A stretch of 64,000 nt of DNA, from positions 186,001 through 250,000 of the forward strand of contig CAOLHI010000056.1 of assembly GCA_948474755.1 (NCBI GenBank). The letters run 5' to 3'. Position numbers and translations under genes: made by a program. Under the pieces are notes generated by a model. The model had not been told where the DNA came from. It was given only the letters and a program-made list of their open reading frames with translations, and did not search any database. The stretch's first letter is position 1; each line of letters opens with the position of its first letter. Of this stretch, positions 21,359 through 31,878 are shown one piece after another. Source of the stretch: Ctenosaura bakeri (taxonomy: Eukaryota; Chordata; Lepidosauria; Squamata; Iguanidae).

Positions 21359-21494
21359 GCATCTTTTTTTCATTTTGAACAAACATGTTGAAATGCTCTT
21401 TTTTTGTTGTTGGTATGGGAACCTCTTCCTCCTTTTTATTTCTGCGTTTGCTACCCATTTCTTTTCTGCCTTTGGTGTCAGATTTTCTGTTGAA

Positions 21495-21678
21495 GGCCAT
21501 TTCCACACTAGACTGTTATAGTGCAATTATTCCACTGTCAACATCCTATGGAATAATCCTGGGATTTGCAGTTTAAGGAGGGGCCTCAAAGGTCCCTCCT
21601 TAAACGGCAAACCCCAGGATTCCATAGGATGTTGACAGTGGAATAATTGCACTATAACAGTCTAGTGCAGAAATGGCC
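21495..21678. mobile_element. Family A element, copy 9 (184 bp)
   Basis: Both arms carry paired variants: CACTGTCAACATCC against GGATGTTGACAGTG, and GCAATTATTCC against GGAATAATTGC. A 4-bp insertion (GGAATAATCC) is in the left arm only. Flanks GAA and AAA are not exact. Confidence 0.88.
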
Positions 21679-21899
21679 AAAGTGTTAAGTGATGTCCAGA
21701 AACACCTCTCCTTTGTGCATTGCAGCATTACCTGTATTGCATAAAACCCGGTCTCAGTCGTGTTATTCCTTGAGCCGTATGGCTCTGGTGAGCTGTCATC
21801 TACCATTTCTGTTCCCTTGAAAACAACAAGAAGGAAATGGAGTTGGCATTTGCCTTGGAGCATTACACGAGGCCATCCATTTGGAGCTGTGGTTTTTTT

Positions 21900-22440
21900 T
21901 TTTTTAACCACCTCAGGGCCCATGGTGGCATATGCGCCGTTTGCTGGAGAGTCATTTAAATATTACCGGTCACGTTACATTGTGGTTGTTTGGAAATAAT
22001 TATATCCATATCACAGACAGTAAATAATAGATGTGCCTTCAGTAACATTTGATTCATGTTCTGTTTTAATATGGCAAACTTAGAAGTAATTTAATCTCCC
22101 AGTAAATTGAACTGGTAGGGGGTTCTTCACACAGAAGATTGGAAGTTATTAATTCCAGGCAGTCTTCGTCTTGTACAATTAGTCACTGTTTGCAGCTGGA
22201 AATGTTTTATTAATTTTCCATAGCAGTTGATTTTCCACAGTTTTCTCAGTTTAAATTAAGCAGTAAGAGCTGCTGTTCCTTCTTAAATAAATTTCCTTCC
22301 CACAAAAAGACACATGCCTCTGGCTATGTCAATTTCCCCATTTGATTAAAGTGCCAGCAGGCAATTAATAACTTAATGCATTTTAAAGTACTTTTGGAAA
22401 AGTAATTTGAATAGCCAAACTTGTATAGTTGGAATTGATT
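21900..22440. promoter_or_regulatory. Candidate conserved noncoding block 2
   Basis: Unique AT-rich sequence with dispersed TTAAT/TAATT cores and motifs such as 'GGAAATAATTATATCC', 'AAGTTATTAATTCCAGGC' and 'TTTATTAATTTTCCATAGC'. No window repeat hits it. The proposal of enhancer-like conservation is inference. Confidence 0.35.
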
Positions 22441-22764
22441 GTTGCACAAGATTTAACACATGCCTTTTTTTAGTTCTTTTTTTAAAAAAAGCATGATACC
22501 TTCCAAAGGACAAATAAGGAGAAGATGACAATGTCACAGCTGGAGCATAGTAAGGCCACTTTTTCCTGCTCTGCATGAATCAATTATTATGATTCTTTCT
22601 TTTCCCTCTGTCACAATAACAGTAAATAATAATAGAAACAAAGGAGCAGAATTTTTTCAAAAGGAAGAACCGAAACTTAAGAGCTGCTCTGTTGATTAGT
22701 ATAAAACAATCAGGAAGAAAAAAAGTGCTACTGATCATCCAGTTATTTGTTGCTGCTGTTGTTA

Positions 22765-23105
22765 TTTGCCTGGAGAAGAGAGGGTTGAAGGGCAACATGA
22801 TAGCCATGTTTAAATATTTGAAAGGATGTTATATGGTAGATAGAGCGAGCTTATTTTCTGCTGCTCCAGAGACTAGGGCACAGAGCAGTGGATTCAAATG
22901 TCAGGAAAAGAGATTCCAGCTAAACATTAGGAAGAACTTCCTGATAGGAAGAGCAGTTCAACAGTGAAATACATTGCTGCGCAGTGTGGTGGAGTCTCCT
23001 TCTCTGGAGGTTTTTAAACAGAGTCTGGATGGCCACCTGTTGGAAGTGTGTGATGGTGTATTCCTGCATGGCAGAATGAAGATGGACTTGATGGCCCTTG
23101 TGGTG
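22765..23105 (+). mobile_element. CR1 LINE 3' end, copy 12
   Basis: It encodes [15 protein letters not shown] and FKCQEKRFQLNIRKNFLIG. It ends in 'GGACTTGATGGCCCTTGTGG' without its usual tail, where copy 13 begins in the opposite orientation. Confidence 0.87.
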
Positions 23106-24046
23106 TCATGGAATCATAGAATGATAGAAATGAGAGTTGCAAGAGACCCCAGGGGCCATACAGTCCAACCCCCTGCCACGCAGGAACACCCTCAAAACAC
23201 TCCCGACAGATGGCCATCCAGCCTCTGCTTAAAAACCTCCAAGGAAGGAGACTCCACTACACTCTGAGGAAGCAGATTCCACTGCCGGACAGCCCTGACT
23301 GTCAGAAAGTTCTTCCTGAGGTTTAAGTGGAATCTCCTTTCCTGCAACTTGGATCCATTGCTCTTTGTCCTGGTCTCTGGAGCAGCAGAAAACAAGCCCT
23401 CTCCTTCCTCTACATGGCATCCCTTCAAACATGGCTATCATGTCCCCTCTTAACCTTCTCTTCTGCAGACTAAACATACGCAGCTCTCTAAGGCTATCCT
23501 CATAGGGCATGGCTTCCAGGCCTCTCACCATTTTGGTCGCCCTCCTCAGGACTTGCTCCAGCTTGTCAATATCCTTCTTGAATTGGGGTGCCCAGAACTG
23601 GACACAGTATTCAAGATGGGGTCTAACCAAAGCAGAGTAGAGTGGTACCAGTACCTCCCTCGATCTAGACACCATACTCCTAATGATGCAGCCAAGAATT
23701 ACATTGGCTTTCTTGGCTGCCGCATCACACTGCTGACTCATGTTCAGCTTGTGGTCTATGAAGACTCCTAGATCCCTTTCACACGTACTGCTATCCAGCC
23801 ACGTGTCCCCCATCCTATATTTCTGTATTCCATTTTTTCTACCTATGTGTAGGACCTTACACTTCTCTCTGTTGAATTTCATTTTGTTCACCTTGGCCCA
23901 GCTCTCCAATCTATCCAGGTCATTTTGAATTTTGATCCTGTCCTCTGGCGTATTAGCAACCCCTCCCAATTTGGTGTCATCTGCAAATTTGATGAGCATG
24001 TTCTCTATTCCTTCATCCAAGTCGTTGATAAAAATATTGAAAAAAA
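23106..24046 (-). mobile_element. CR1 LINE, copy 13 (long)
   Basis: The longest reverse CR1. Its tail is at 23106-23130 and its 5'-truncated edge is near 24046 in the RT motif B-C region. It abuts copy 12 tail to tail. A fragment of another CR1 tail ('ACTCTATGACTCTATAATTC') lies at 24068-24105. Confidence 0.92.
23161..24020 (-). pseudogene. CR1 reverse transcriptase C-terminal half, frameshifted
   Basis: The reverse frame from 24020 reads through IKFADDTKLGGVANT (FADD catalytic box), the NKMKFNREKCKVLHIG block, [17 protein letters not shown] and [19 protein letters not shown]. Near 23430 an 8-base loss ('ATATTTAA', compared with copies 4 and 16) shifts the frame, so the last roughly 75 codons are out of register. 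The endonuclease and N-terminal RT are absent. Confidence 0.88.
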
Positions 24047-24109
24047 TATTGAAGATAGTGTCTTCAAACTCTATGACTCTATAATTCTATGATTCAATGA
24101 TTCTACGTC

Positions 24110-24340
24110 AACTTATAACCCTATGAAGGAGAGATCTCCGAAAGCCCTGGCCATTGACAGCCCCACTCAGATTTTGCAGAGTGAGGTCCAGGGCTTCCAC
24201 CTATAGTACAATCTCCCCCTTTTTTCCTATTGCTTTCTACTTTATCAAGCATTATTATTTTTTCCAATGAGTTATGCACTCTCATGGTATGGCCTAAGTA
24301 CAACAGTTTCTAGTTAAGTCATCTTTACTTCTAAGGGAAG
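24110..24340 (-). mobile_element. RTE/BovB-like LINE C-terminal fragment
   Basis: The reverse strand encodes YLGHTMRVHNSLEKIIMLDK, the BovB-type YFGHxMR...SLEKxIMLGK block, followed by decayed sequence. It has no tail. Confidence 0.65.
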
Positions 24341-24412
24341 TTCAGACTTGATTCTAAGACCCATTCATTTATCTTTTTAGCAGTCCTTGGCATCTCTTCT
24401 CCAGCACCACAT

Positions 24413-24640
24413 TTCAGATGAGTTGATTTTCTTGATTTTAGTTAATTTAAATATGCCTGTAATATGCAAGACCATCTTCGGTCACTAGGTGGCAGATTTT
24501 TACCATCAGAAGGGAAGCTGCAGTCAGACCTGGTGTATGACTTTCTCTAGAGGGCCTCTAGTATATTCCATGTGGACCAGACATGTAGTAGGGAAAAGAA
24601 CACACTAGGGAGTAACTGCTGCTTCCCTCTGTGAGGAGTC
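24413..24640 (+). repeat. Family J repeat, copy 1
   Basis: It shares 'CATCTTCGGTCACTAGGTGG' and the following 'CAGACATGTAGTAGGG' and 'AGAACACACTAGGGA' blocks with 31004-31165, and its upstream AT-rich part with 25770-25885. The class is unknown. Confidence 0.5.
24482..24495 (+). promoter_or_regulatory. CTCF-like motif in family J copy 1
   Basis: TCACTAGGTGGCAG differs from the CTCF core consensus only at the first base. Confidence 0.4.
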
Positions 24641-25020
24641 CCAGAGTTCTTTTCAAAGTGTATGTGAGAGAGAACTAGAGAGAGTCCTGTTGCCTGGCAA
24701 GTGAGAGACGTGAAGGGGATCCAGATGGAAAGATGGAATGAACGCTGGAGCAAAAGGGAGAGTGGCAGGGAGACAGGCCAGCAAGAAAGAATCAGAGAAA
24801 GAGGGAGAACATCAAGAAAGTGGAAGAGCACCAGGACTGAGGAAGTGAAAAATCACATTGGGGGACCAAAAAGTGCACCTAAGTGGCTAATGAGAGAGAG
24901 AAAGCATTTATCATCACAAAAGAACACTAGAATATATGTTTGGCCTGGGAGCAGGGGGAAAAGAAAGATTATTTGCATAGGTGGAAGTGAAAGAGCACTG
25001 GGTGTGATAACTGAAGCCCC

Positions 25021-25616
25021 TGTCAGAGTTGCTGATGATGAGCAGCAGCTCTTGGTCCCTGTGGCTCTGGCTGGAGATGAGTCCTGCAGCTCAAGAGCTC
25101 CCCCTGCCGCCATGGACCAAGCAGGCTCGCACATTCCTCTGCCTGCTCCTTTAGGGCAACAGGGATCTGATTCTGTGCCTGCTCCTTTGGAGCAACAGGG
25201 ATCTGATTCTGAAGAGGCTCTGGAGCCTGGTTCAATAAGCCCCCAATCAAGGCGGAGACTCAAGAGGGCTGTGCAAAGGGAGGCTTCCTTGGCTAAGTTT
25301 AAGAAGCGGTGACCGGACACACCTGTGCCTGGGGCTATATAACTGCCTGCCTGGAAGCTTCCCTTTGCTTGTGGCAAACTTCTTAGAAGCCCACCTCTTG
25401 CTTGTACCTTTCTCCCAGCACCTGGTTCCTGATACCTTGAATTGATCTCTGGACTCTTGACCCTTGGCTTTGGAATTCTGACTACGGCTTTGCTTGGTGC
25501 TCTGGTAAATGAACTTCCTTGAGTAAGTGCTTGCTTGTCTCCTCCCCGATGGACTTTGCTGGCTCTCCCACTCTCTTCTCTGGACTGGCTTGCTGCCCAG
25601 GTCTCTGACCCTGACA
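25021..25616 (+). mobile_element. Possible LTR (TGTCAG...CTGACA)
   Basis: The block starts TGTCAGAGTTGCTG and ends CTCTGACCCTGACA, with a CTATATAA box near 25333-25340. The run rich in 'CTTGACCC...TTGG...GACT' resembles U5/leader sequence of some reptile LTR elements. The open frame 24701-25312 crosses its left boundary and is probably fortuitous. No flanking duplication is visible. Confidence 0.4.
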
Positions 25617-25769
25617 CTAGGGTATGCAATGTATGTTGGGGTTTCTAACCTATGCAAAACAGGATAATTCTTCTAATAAAAACTCAACAATATGCACTTC
25701 TATTTCCACAACAGCCAACCATATGTCACAATGGGAAGCCCAGAAGCAGGATGTGTGCACCTTCAGTTA

Positions 25770-25885
25770 TTTTGTTTTTAGAATGGATCCATCAATTTAA
25801 GTTAATTTTTTTCTGTAAAATGCATTACCATCTTCAGCCACTAGGTGGCAGACTTTAAAAAGCAGAAAGGAGGCTACAATAGCAA
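25770..25885 (+). repeat. Family J repeat, copy 2
   Basis: The 'AAGTTAATTTT...TGTAAAATGC' lead-in and 'CATCTTCAGCCACTAGGTGG' core are shared with copy 1. The downstream part is shorter. Confidence 0.45.
25838..25851 (+). promoter_or_regulatory. CTCF consensus match in family J copy 2
   Basis: CCACTAGGTGGCAG fits the CTCF core (CCASYAGRKGGCRS) at every position. Confidence 0.5.
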
Positions 25886-26225
25886 ACAACTAGTCATGCT
25901 GTCTAGCAACTGGCACACAGAGCCTCTCATTGTGGGCAATATATGTGGCTACCAGAACTTCCCAAAATTTGCAAATTTCTTCACCTATTTTTTGAAAAAA
26001 AATGATTTTTTTTAAAAAAATCAAACAGGGAACAAAGAAAAATTGGGAGCTCCACTTATCTGGGCAGAGGATTTTGAGCACTTAGCTTTGAAAAGTGTGT
26101 CTTTGAACCTCTAAGTATTCTACAACCGTGTTGGTCCCTCAGACTTTCCAGTTCTTTTTAACTCTTAACATGCTTTTCTTCTTTAACAACTGTGTAATCG
26201 AAAAGTGAAGCATGGTCCTATCCAT
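25886..26225. other. Unassigned AT-rich interval
   Basis: No gene or repeat recognised. Homopolymer A/T runs near 25990-26020. Confidence 0.4.
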
Positions 26226-26405
26226 GGCCATTTCTGCACAAGTTTGTTACAGCATGATGATTCCACTTTCAACTTCCTATGGAATCCTGGGGTTTGCAGT
26301 TTTGGGAGGGGCCGGTCAGCCCCTCCCGAAACTGCAAACCCCAGGATTCCATAGGAGGTTGAAAGTGGAATCATCGTGCTATAACAGTCTCATGTAGAAA
26401 TGGCC
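26226..26405. mobile_element. Family A element, copy 10 (180 bp, TSD CAT)
   Basis: A complete hairpin with exact CAT at 26223-26225 and 26406-26408. The arm change sits at the same place on both sides (AACTTCC left; AACCTCC as read from the right). Confidence 0.93.
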
Positions 26406-27057
26406 CATGTCAGGAAGAGAGTGTAATGTCTTGTCTTAACCTGACTCAATAAGCAGTCTTCATGGATAGATCCAGAAAGCATTTACGATAAATTCAGCAC
26501 AGAGACAATGTCCTGCCAGCACTGAAGATGCACAGACAGTTTTGCTTTTTTTGAGCACCCCTTGCCCATTCCAGGTCTTTCCTGCTCACATTCCATTCTC
26601 AGGCACCAGCCTGTACCAGTATGTTGAAATGATCTTGATTCCCATGCCCTGGCCAAACTCCCCCCTACCATCACCCAAACATCAAAGGAAACACTGCATT
26701 GAAGGAAACACAACCAGATGGCTACAGTACTGTACAGCTAAGCTGGGCATAACAGAGACGGTGGCACCCTCTGACACAGAGGTACCTTCGAGTGAGTGAA
26801 AATTTTGCTCTGTTTTCCTGAAAACAGCTTATCAAACATACAAATGTTTTCAAAACAAGAGGGGAGATTTTTGAAAAGTTGAATATAGAAGATATATCAT
26901 CACTTGTGTTTGCCATCAGAGAGACAGATGGGCTTCACCGACAAATAGATGGTCCTTTGGTAAAGAGCAAGTACAGTTGTTCCTCTGTAGAACTTGGCAT
27001 GCGCCGAATTACCAAGTGACAAAACTTCCAACTCAGACAAACACCGATATGATCATA
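26406..27057. other. Unassigned interval
   Basis: No gene or repeat recognised. Confidence 0.4.
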
Positions 27058-27175
27058 CGAAGCCCTGAAGCTGGATCAAACCAATGGCCCATCTAGTTTA
27101 ACCTTTGCTTTGCCAGTTGCCTGCAGGAAGCCCACAAGGTGAACCGAGTTGAAACTGCTCGCAGTCCCAGATCTC
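27058..27175 (-). mobile_element. Old CR1/L3-type 3' fragment
   Basis: 'GCTGGATCAAACCAATGGCC', 'CATCTAGTTTAACC' and 'GCCTGCAGGAAGCCCACAAG' are the reverse complement of the 3' end of an older CR1 lineage, also represented at 32380-33450. Confidence 0.6.
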
Positions 27176-27194
27176 AGCCCAGTCCCTTTTCTGA

Positions 27195-27447
27195 AGTTTG
27201 TACAATGGCTTCAAACTCCAGGAAACAAGATTCCATCTAAACATTAGGGTGAACTGCCTGACCTAAAGATCAGTTCAACAGTGGATTATGCTGCGTTGGA
27301 GTGTGATGGAGCTTCCATCTTTGGAGGTTTTTAAACAGAGGCTGGATGGCCATCTGTCAGGAATGCTTTCTGTATTCCTGCTTGGCAGAATGGGGTTGGA
27401 CTGAATGGCCCTTGTGGTCTTTTCCAGCTCCACGATTCTATGATTGT
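27195..27447 (+). mobile_element. CR1 LINE 3' end, copy 14
   Basis: It starts in the 'GGCTTCAAACTCCAGGAAAC' block and ends CACGATTCTATGATTG. Decayed and 5'-truncated. Confidence 0.83.
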
Positions 27448-27539
27448 TGATTCTCAGAGCCAGGAGAAGGAATGTCAGGGCAAGAGCATCGCCTTGTAAA
27501 GTTTGTGTATTTGTTAGACTTGATGGCCTACATCACTGT

Positions 27540-27912
27540 CTACATTTTACAAATTCATAGCTCTGTTGCAGAAATGCAACACAACCTTGTTAGTGAATTG
27601 GAAAGATGTGCATCTGGGCACCGGGAAAAGTGCTCTGAGGCACATTCAGCACTTCTGATGCATGCTGGGTGCTTCCGTTGTGCTCTGGTACTTCCTAGAT
27701 GGTGTCTGAATGAGTACAGGGGAGGTAACGCCAATGTGCATCAGTGCTCCTGGTGTCTCAGGCTGTGGTGAATCTGTCACTCCATTGACTGCCTTTGCAC
27801 CATGGACACTTGTGCATTGCAACATCATGGCAGCCCCTAGGTGAATACTGATGTTACAAAACTCTTCACTTCAATTCTGCATGCACACAAGGCCCTTGAT
27901 GAAGATGTAAGT
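27540..27912 (+). repeat. Family H repeat, copy 1 (unclassified)
   Basis: It aligns in order with 29430-29850: 'TAGCTCTGTTGCAGAAATGC', 'GTTAGTGAATTGGAAAGATG', 'CAGCACTTCTGATGCATG', 'CACTTCCTACTTGGTGTCTG'-like, and 'GGCAGCCCCTAGGTGAATAC'. No open frame or terminal repeats are defined. Confidence 0.55.
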
Positions 27913-28097
27913 TCAAAGCAGACTGTCAACTGGCATTTTTCATCAGAATGGTGTACTCTGCACAATCGCGGTTGAAATCTTAGTACGGTATTATGCTAAA
28001 AATAGCAGCGGGGCTGCACCTTATAACATCAGCCGTGTAACTTCACCAGGGTCTGCTTTCTGTGATGTCACCAAGCATCTTCCTTCCCAAGGGATCA

Positions 28098-28299
28098 GGC
28101 CATTTCCACACTACACTGATAGAGTGCTATTATTCCACTTTCAGCAACCTGTGGAATTATGGAATTTGTAGTTTGCTGAGGCCAAAATGCTCTCTTGCTG
28201 AGAATTCTAAATGCCCCTCCCTAAACTGCAAATCCCGGGATTCCATAGGATGTCCAAAGTGGAATAATAGCACTATAACAGTGTAGGGTGGAAATGGCC
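28098..28299. mobile_element. Family A element, copy 11 (long form, 202 bp)
   Basis: It contains the asymmetric centre 'GCTGAGGCCAAAATGCTC...GAGAATTCTAAATG'. The flanks TCA and TTA match at two of three bases. Confidence 0.88.
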
Positions 28300-28891
28300 T
28301 TAGAGTATGGCAGAGAAAATGATGGTTTTAGGTCATCCAGCAGAGGTCACTCTCATGCAGCATTGGGATGGCTGGCTATTCCGTGTACCAAATTTAGCAC
28401 TCAAAGCTCTTAATCAGGGGAGCCATGCCATTAGGATTACTTACTGCCACTGATGTGCTGAAAGTTAAGTACACGTCCTGGAGCTTTGCTGGATCAAGGC
28501 CTAAGTGAGCTCAGTCTTTGCCAGAAGCTGTCAATCCATCTGGAAGCGAGACCTTATTTCTGACCTCCTCTGTCTTGCATCAGCCTTCCAGATGAGGACA
28601 CAAGAATCTAGATTGTTTCCTTTGCTCACTGAAGAGCTGCAAAGCAAATGTCCTACGTTGTCTTATGGCGAGAATGTACAATGCAAGTGGAGGCAGAGGC
28701 CACAGTTAGGCCTGTGGAGCTCATACATGAGTTCTCAAAGGCTGGTCCTCCAAGTGTTTTGAACCATAACCCTTAGAAGCCCCAGGCAGCTTGGCCAGTG
28801 GTCAGGGATTCTGGGAACTGAGTCCCACACACCTGGAAGATCAAAGTCTGAGAACCATTGATGTAGCATGCTGTTAAATGTGTGAGTCTAA
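28300..28891. other. Unassigned interval
   Basis: No gene. 'GGGATTCTGGGAACTGAGTC' near 28806 resembles a common decayed DNA-transposon end. Otherwise unrecognised. Confidence 0.35.
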
Positions 28892-29072
28892 GGGCCTTTC
28901 CTCATTAGACTGTTACAGTGCTGTTATTCCACTTTCAACATCCTATGGAATCCTGGGGTTTGCAGTTTTGGGAGGAACCTTTGAGGCCCCTCCCTAAACT
29001 GCAAACCCCAGGATTCCATAGGATGTTGAAAGTGGAATAACAGCACTGTAACAGTCTAGTGTGGAAATCACC
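28892..29072. mobile_element. Family A element, copy 12 (TSD TAA)
   Basis: A full hairpin with a short centre. TAA at 28889-28891 and 29073-29075 is exact if the terminus is read as GGGCC. Confidence 0.9.
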
Positions 29073-29135
29073 TAAATCTGGCCCAGGCATACGTCTACTA
29101 GTGCCACCTTTTCCACTAGGGATGGTGGTGGTGGT

Positions 29136-29356
29136 GAGCCCTGGTGGCGCAGTGGTTAAATGCCAGTACTGCAAGCCACAAGGTTGTGAGTTCGATCCTG
29201 CTGGGCTCCAAGGTTGACTCAGCCTTCCATCCTTCCGCAGGTCGGTAAAATGAGTACCCAGCTTGTTGGGGGCATGTATCGAAATACATGCTATTTGTAA
29301 GTTGTTCGCCGCCTCGATCCATATGGAGAGGCGGGATACAAATAAAAATAAAAATG
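29136..29356 (+). mobile_element. Sauria-type SINE
   Basis: The tRNA-derived head has an A-box-like TGGCGCAGTGG (29144-29154) and a box-B-like GAGTTCGATCC (29188-29198). The body 'GGTTGACTCAGCCTTCCATC' and 'CAGGTCGGTAAAATGAG' and the tail 'CGGGATACAAATAAAAATAA' are diagnostic of squamate Sauria SINEs, mobilised by BovB-type LINEs. A (GAT)n run follows to about 29374. Confidence 0.85.
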
Positions 29357-29429
29357 ATGATGATGATGATGATGGCAGCAGTGAGAATGGCTGAGATTCT
29401 ACATCACAATCTATGTTATGTAACTTTAG

Positions 29430-29850
29430 GAATTCTTAGCTGTGTTGCAAAGGTGCAACAAAACTCTGTTAGTGAATTGCAGAGATGCATGAATGGCAAG
29501 AATGCTCCAATGTTCGTTGGGCTCTTCTGATGGGTGTTGGGCACTTCTGATGGGCACTGGGCACTTCTGATGGACACTGGGCACTTCTGATGTGCATTGG
29601 GTACACCTCTTGTGCTCTAGCACTTCCTACTTGGTGTCTGCATGCACATGGGAGGGTTACTCCAATACTCATAGCTGTCCATTGTCCATTGGGCCATGGC
29701 GCATCTGTCACTCTACTGTTGCACAATGGATTTCCACAAGCAGTAACATCAGGGCAGCCCCTAGGTGAATACAGACGTTGTGAAACTTCTCAGTTCTATT
29801 TTCCATGCATGTGAATCCACTTCTGAAGACGGAAGTCTCATACTGAATGC
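29430..29850 (+). repeat. Family H repeat, copy 2
   Basis: It contains a palindromic start (GTTGCAAAGGTGCAAC) and the ordered H blocks of copy 1, but is expanded by the tandem array at 29518-29609. Confidence 0.55.
29518..29609 (+). repeat. 20-bp minisatellite inside family H
   Basis: About 4.5 units of TGGGCACTTCTGATGGGCAC with a few substitutions. Copy 1 of H has roughly one unit at the equivalent place. Confidence 0.85.
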
Positions 29851-29855
29851 CAGCC

Positions 29856-30330
29856 AATAATAATAATTTATATCCCTCCTTTTCAAAGCAGCTTACAACA
29901 ATTAAAACAAGCATGCTTGAAAATTCACAGCATGCTAAAATTTAAAAATAATTCAATTATGTAAAAAAAATCAGTTCAAACAAACAAACACTTATTGACA
30001 ACAACAAATAAAACTCAAGTACATTATACAAGGCGCACTTGCCCTAAAAATCAATTCTCAAAGGCTCTACCAAAATGAAAAGGGCAGAAAGAGAACAAGG
30101 AGGGTGCCAGTTTAATTTCTTTGGGAAAGGCATTGCAGGACCTGAGAACAGCCACCAAGAAGGCTTTCTCCCATGTTCCCAACAGGTATACATGTGAGAG
30201 TGCTGGGACAAAGATAAGGATGTCTTCAGAAGATGTCAAAGCACGGGCAGGTTTGTATGGGAGAATACGGTCCTTTAAATAACCTGGACCTGACCTGTAT
30301 AGGGCTTTATAAGTCACTAGCGTATATACC
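29856..30330. repeat. Family N repeat (LINE-like), copy 1
   Basis: 'AATTTATATCCCTCCTTTTC' and 'AGCAGCTTACAACAATTAAA' lead into 'CATTGCAGGACCTGAGAACA' and 'GTATAGGGCTTTATAAGTCA'. The reverse frame 30051-30317 vaguely resembles LINE C-termini (AFLVAVLRSCNAFPKEI). It is a widespread reptile-type repeat; the exact class is uncertain. Confidence 0.45.
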
Positions 30331-30560
30331 TGGCCTTGTCCAGGATTTTATTTTCTCATAGGTAATACTTGTTAGAAAGATCTGAGATCCTGTGTCTGTA
30401 ATTCCCCAAACTGTCTTGTCCACTACCTGTAATTTTTCCCCATAGTCCCCAATCCAATCTGCATTCAGAGTTGTTAACTTAAAGATGTTGGGTTTCTGAG
30501 GGAATATACTGCCCTCCTTCTTGCTGCTAGACCTTGTGTCCACAGCAGCCGGTTCGACCT

Positions 30561-30629
30561 AAGAACTCTCTGGCTGAGAATTCTTAAGGCCCCTCCCTGA
30601 ACTGCAAACCCTACGATTCCATGGAATCT
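30561..30629. mobile_element. Family A fragment, copy 13
   Basis: Only the long-form centre and one inner arm segment remain ('GAGAATTCTTAAGGCCCCTC', 'CTGCAAACCCTACGATTCC'). Confidence 0.7.
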
Positions 30630-31003
30630 TCTCAGGCAGCCAATCATATGAGGTCTTCATCTGACACAGCCAAATGAACTTTGACTTTTATATATTAGAT
30701 GAACACCACGCTGCATTTTGGCAACCGGTGGAGCTGTTGCAATGGGATTGTGTGCTCCCTATAGCCAGCCCCAATTAACAGCATTTGGCCTTCCGCATGT
30801 TTTAGAATTGCACTCCCACGAGCCCTGGCAAGTATGACCAGTGATAAGGAATTGTGGGGGCTGTAGCCCAAAAATAAATAAATAAATCCCTTTGTGAGGC
30901 CCCAAAATTCCATAACCTTGTCCAGCTGGTTGCTTCCCCACCCCCTGGCTTCGTAATCCAGAACTAAAACCACCCCAAGGCTCAAAGTGCATCTCTGGTT
31001 CTA
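30630..31003. other. Unassigned interval
   Basis: No gene or repeat that I can support. Confidence 0.35.
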
Positions 31004-31165
31004 TTGTAAGGCCGTCTTCAGTCACTAGGTGGCAGATTTCTACCAGCAGAAAAGAAGCTACAGTTAGGCCTGACATACGAATTCGTCCAGAGGGCTTCTA
31101 ATAAGTTCTGCGCAGGCCAGACATGCACTAGGGTAAAGAACACACTAGGAATGACTACTGCTCTG
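31004..31165 (+). repeat. Family J repeat, copy 3
   Basis: 'GTCTTCAGTCACTAGGTGGC', 'GAAGCTACAGTTAGGCCTG' and 'AAAGAACACACTAGG' align with copy 1 over about 150 bp. Confidence 0.5.
31022..31035 (+). promoter_or_regulatory. CTCF-like motif in family J copy 3
   Basis: TCACTAGGTGGCAG, identical to the site in copy 1 and in the same orientation. Confidence 0.4.
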
Positions 31166-31878
31166 GTTCTGGTGCATAGACTGGTGTGGCACCATCTCAT
31201 CTTTTGACTTGCTGACAACAAGTGGGTTGAACTTGGTGATTTGAGCCAGAACTTGCCAGAACTCCCCCTCTTTCTTTGGATGACAATTCCCAGAGTCACC
31301 CAGACTTTCTGGCTTTAGGATTCTGGGAATTGTCATTAAAACAGGAACTTTTCTGGGCTCTGTAAATGTCCCTAGGTCCAACAGCACGTGGCCACCTGGG
31401 GGGAAAAAAGGAGGCCTATGTGCTGATGCTTCCATGCAAATCAGGACCCTGTACAATTGAGCTTCAAGACCTATGGAAGCATATTCCACAGTGGCAGCTG
31501 GTGGTTGTTCGCTCAGCAGGGCAGTGCATCCATTCTGGATTTTAGTCCATACTTTAAGTTCAGCATCCAAAGTGCTGGACTTCTGTTGTAGGATAGGGTA
31601 TGGCACCTTGGTTGGCTCCTTTAAAATTTGTAGTAAAATATGGAGGTGATTCACCATACCAGTGACAAGTAAGCCATTTTTCCCTGCTGCCATGCACAGA
31701 ATGCTTCTCTGCTCAGATGTCCTTGCTCACCAAGGAAGCAAAACCAGTAAGGAATAAGGCCTGAAGGGAGCCATCATCTCCACCACCATTTCCATTTCCA
31801 TTACTTGGATGTCTCTTTCCCCCCCAAAAAAGAAAAAAAAAGTGGCATTCTATATTCCAGTTACAGATTCATAACTGG
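31166..31878. other. Unassigned interval
   Basis: No gene. The 182-codon reverse open frame 31145-31693 has no recognisable domain and crosses into repeat J. An inverted pair 'GACAATTCCCAGAGTCACC'/'GGATTCTGGGAATTGTC' at 31268-31336 suggests a small decayed DNA element. Confidence 0.35.

Noticed and set aside
24701..25312. 203-codon plus-strand frame
   Set aside because: It crosses the left limit of an LTR-like block. The first half is Arg/Glu-rich low complexity and no domain is seen. The reverse strand is open as well (24853-25629), which is a sign of composition rather than coding.
26183..26397. Pairs of overlapping small frames on opposite strands with the same peptide (IPLSTSYGILGFAV...)
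   Set aside because: They arise because both arms of each family A palindrome read the same way on both strands. The same peptide recurs at nearly every A copy and ends with the hairpin, so it is not a gene.
29136..29210. tRNA gene
   Set aside because: Boxes A and B are present but no cloverleaf can be completed. The downstream body is that of a Sauria SINE. The same reasoning applies to the SINE heads at 1592, 32143 and 50541.
31145..31693. 182-codon reverse open frame
   Set aside because: No recognisable domain. It overlaps repeat J and a decayed inverted-repeat element.
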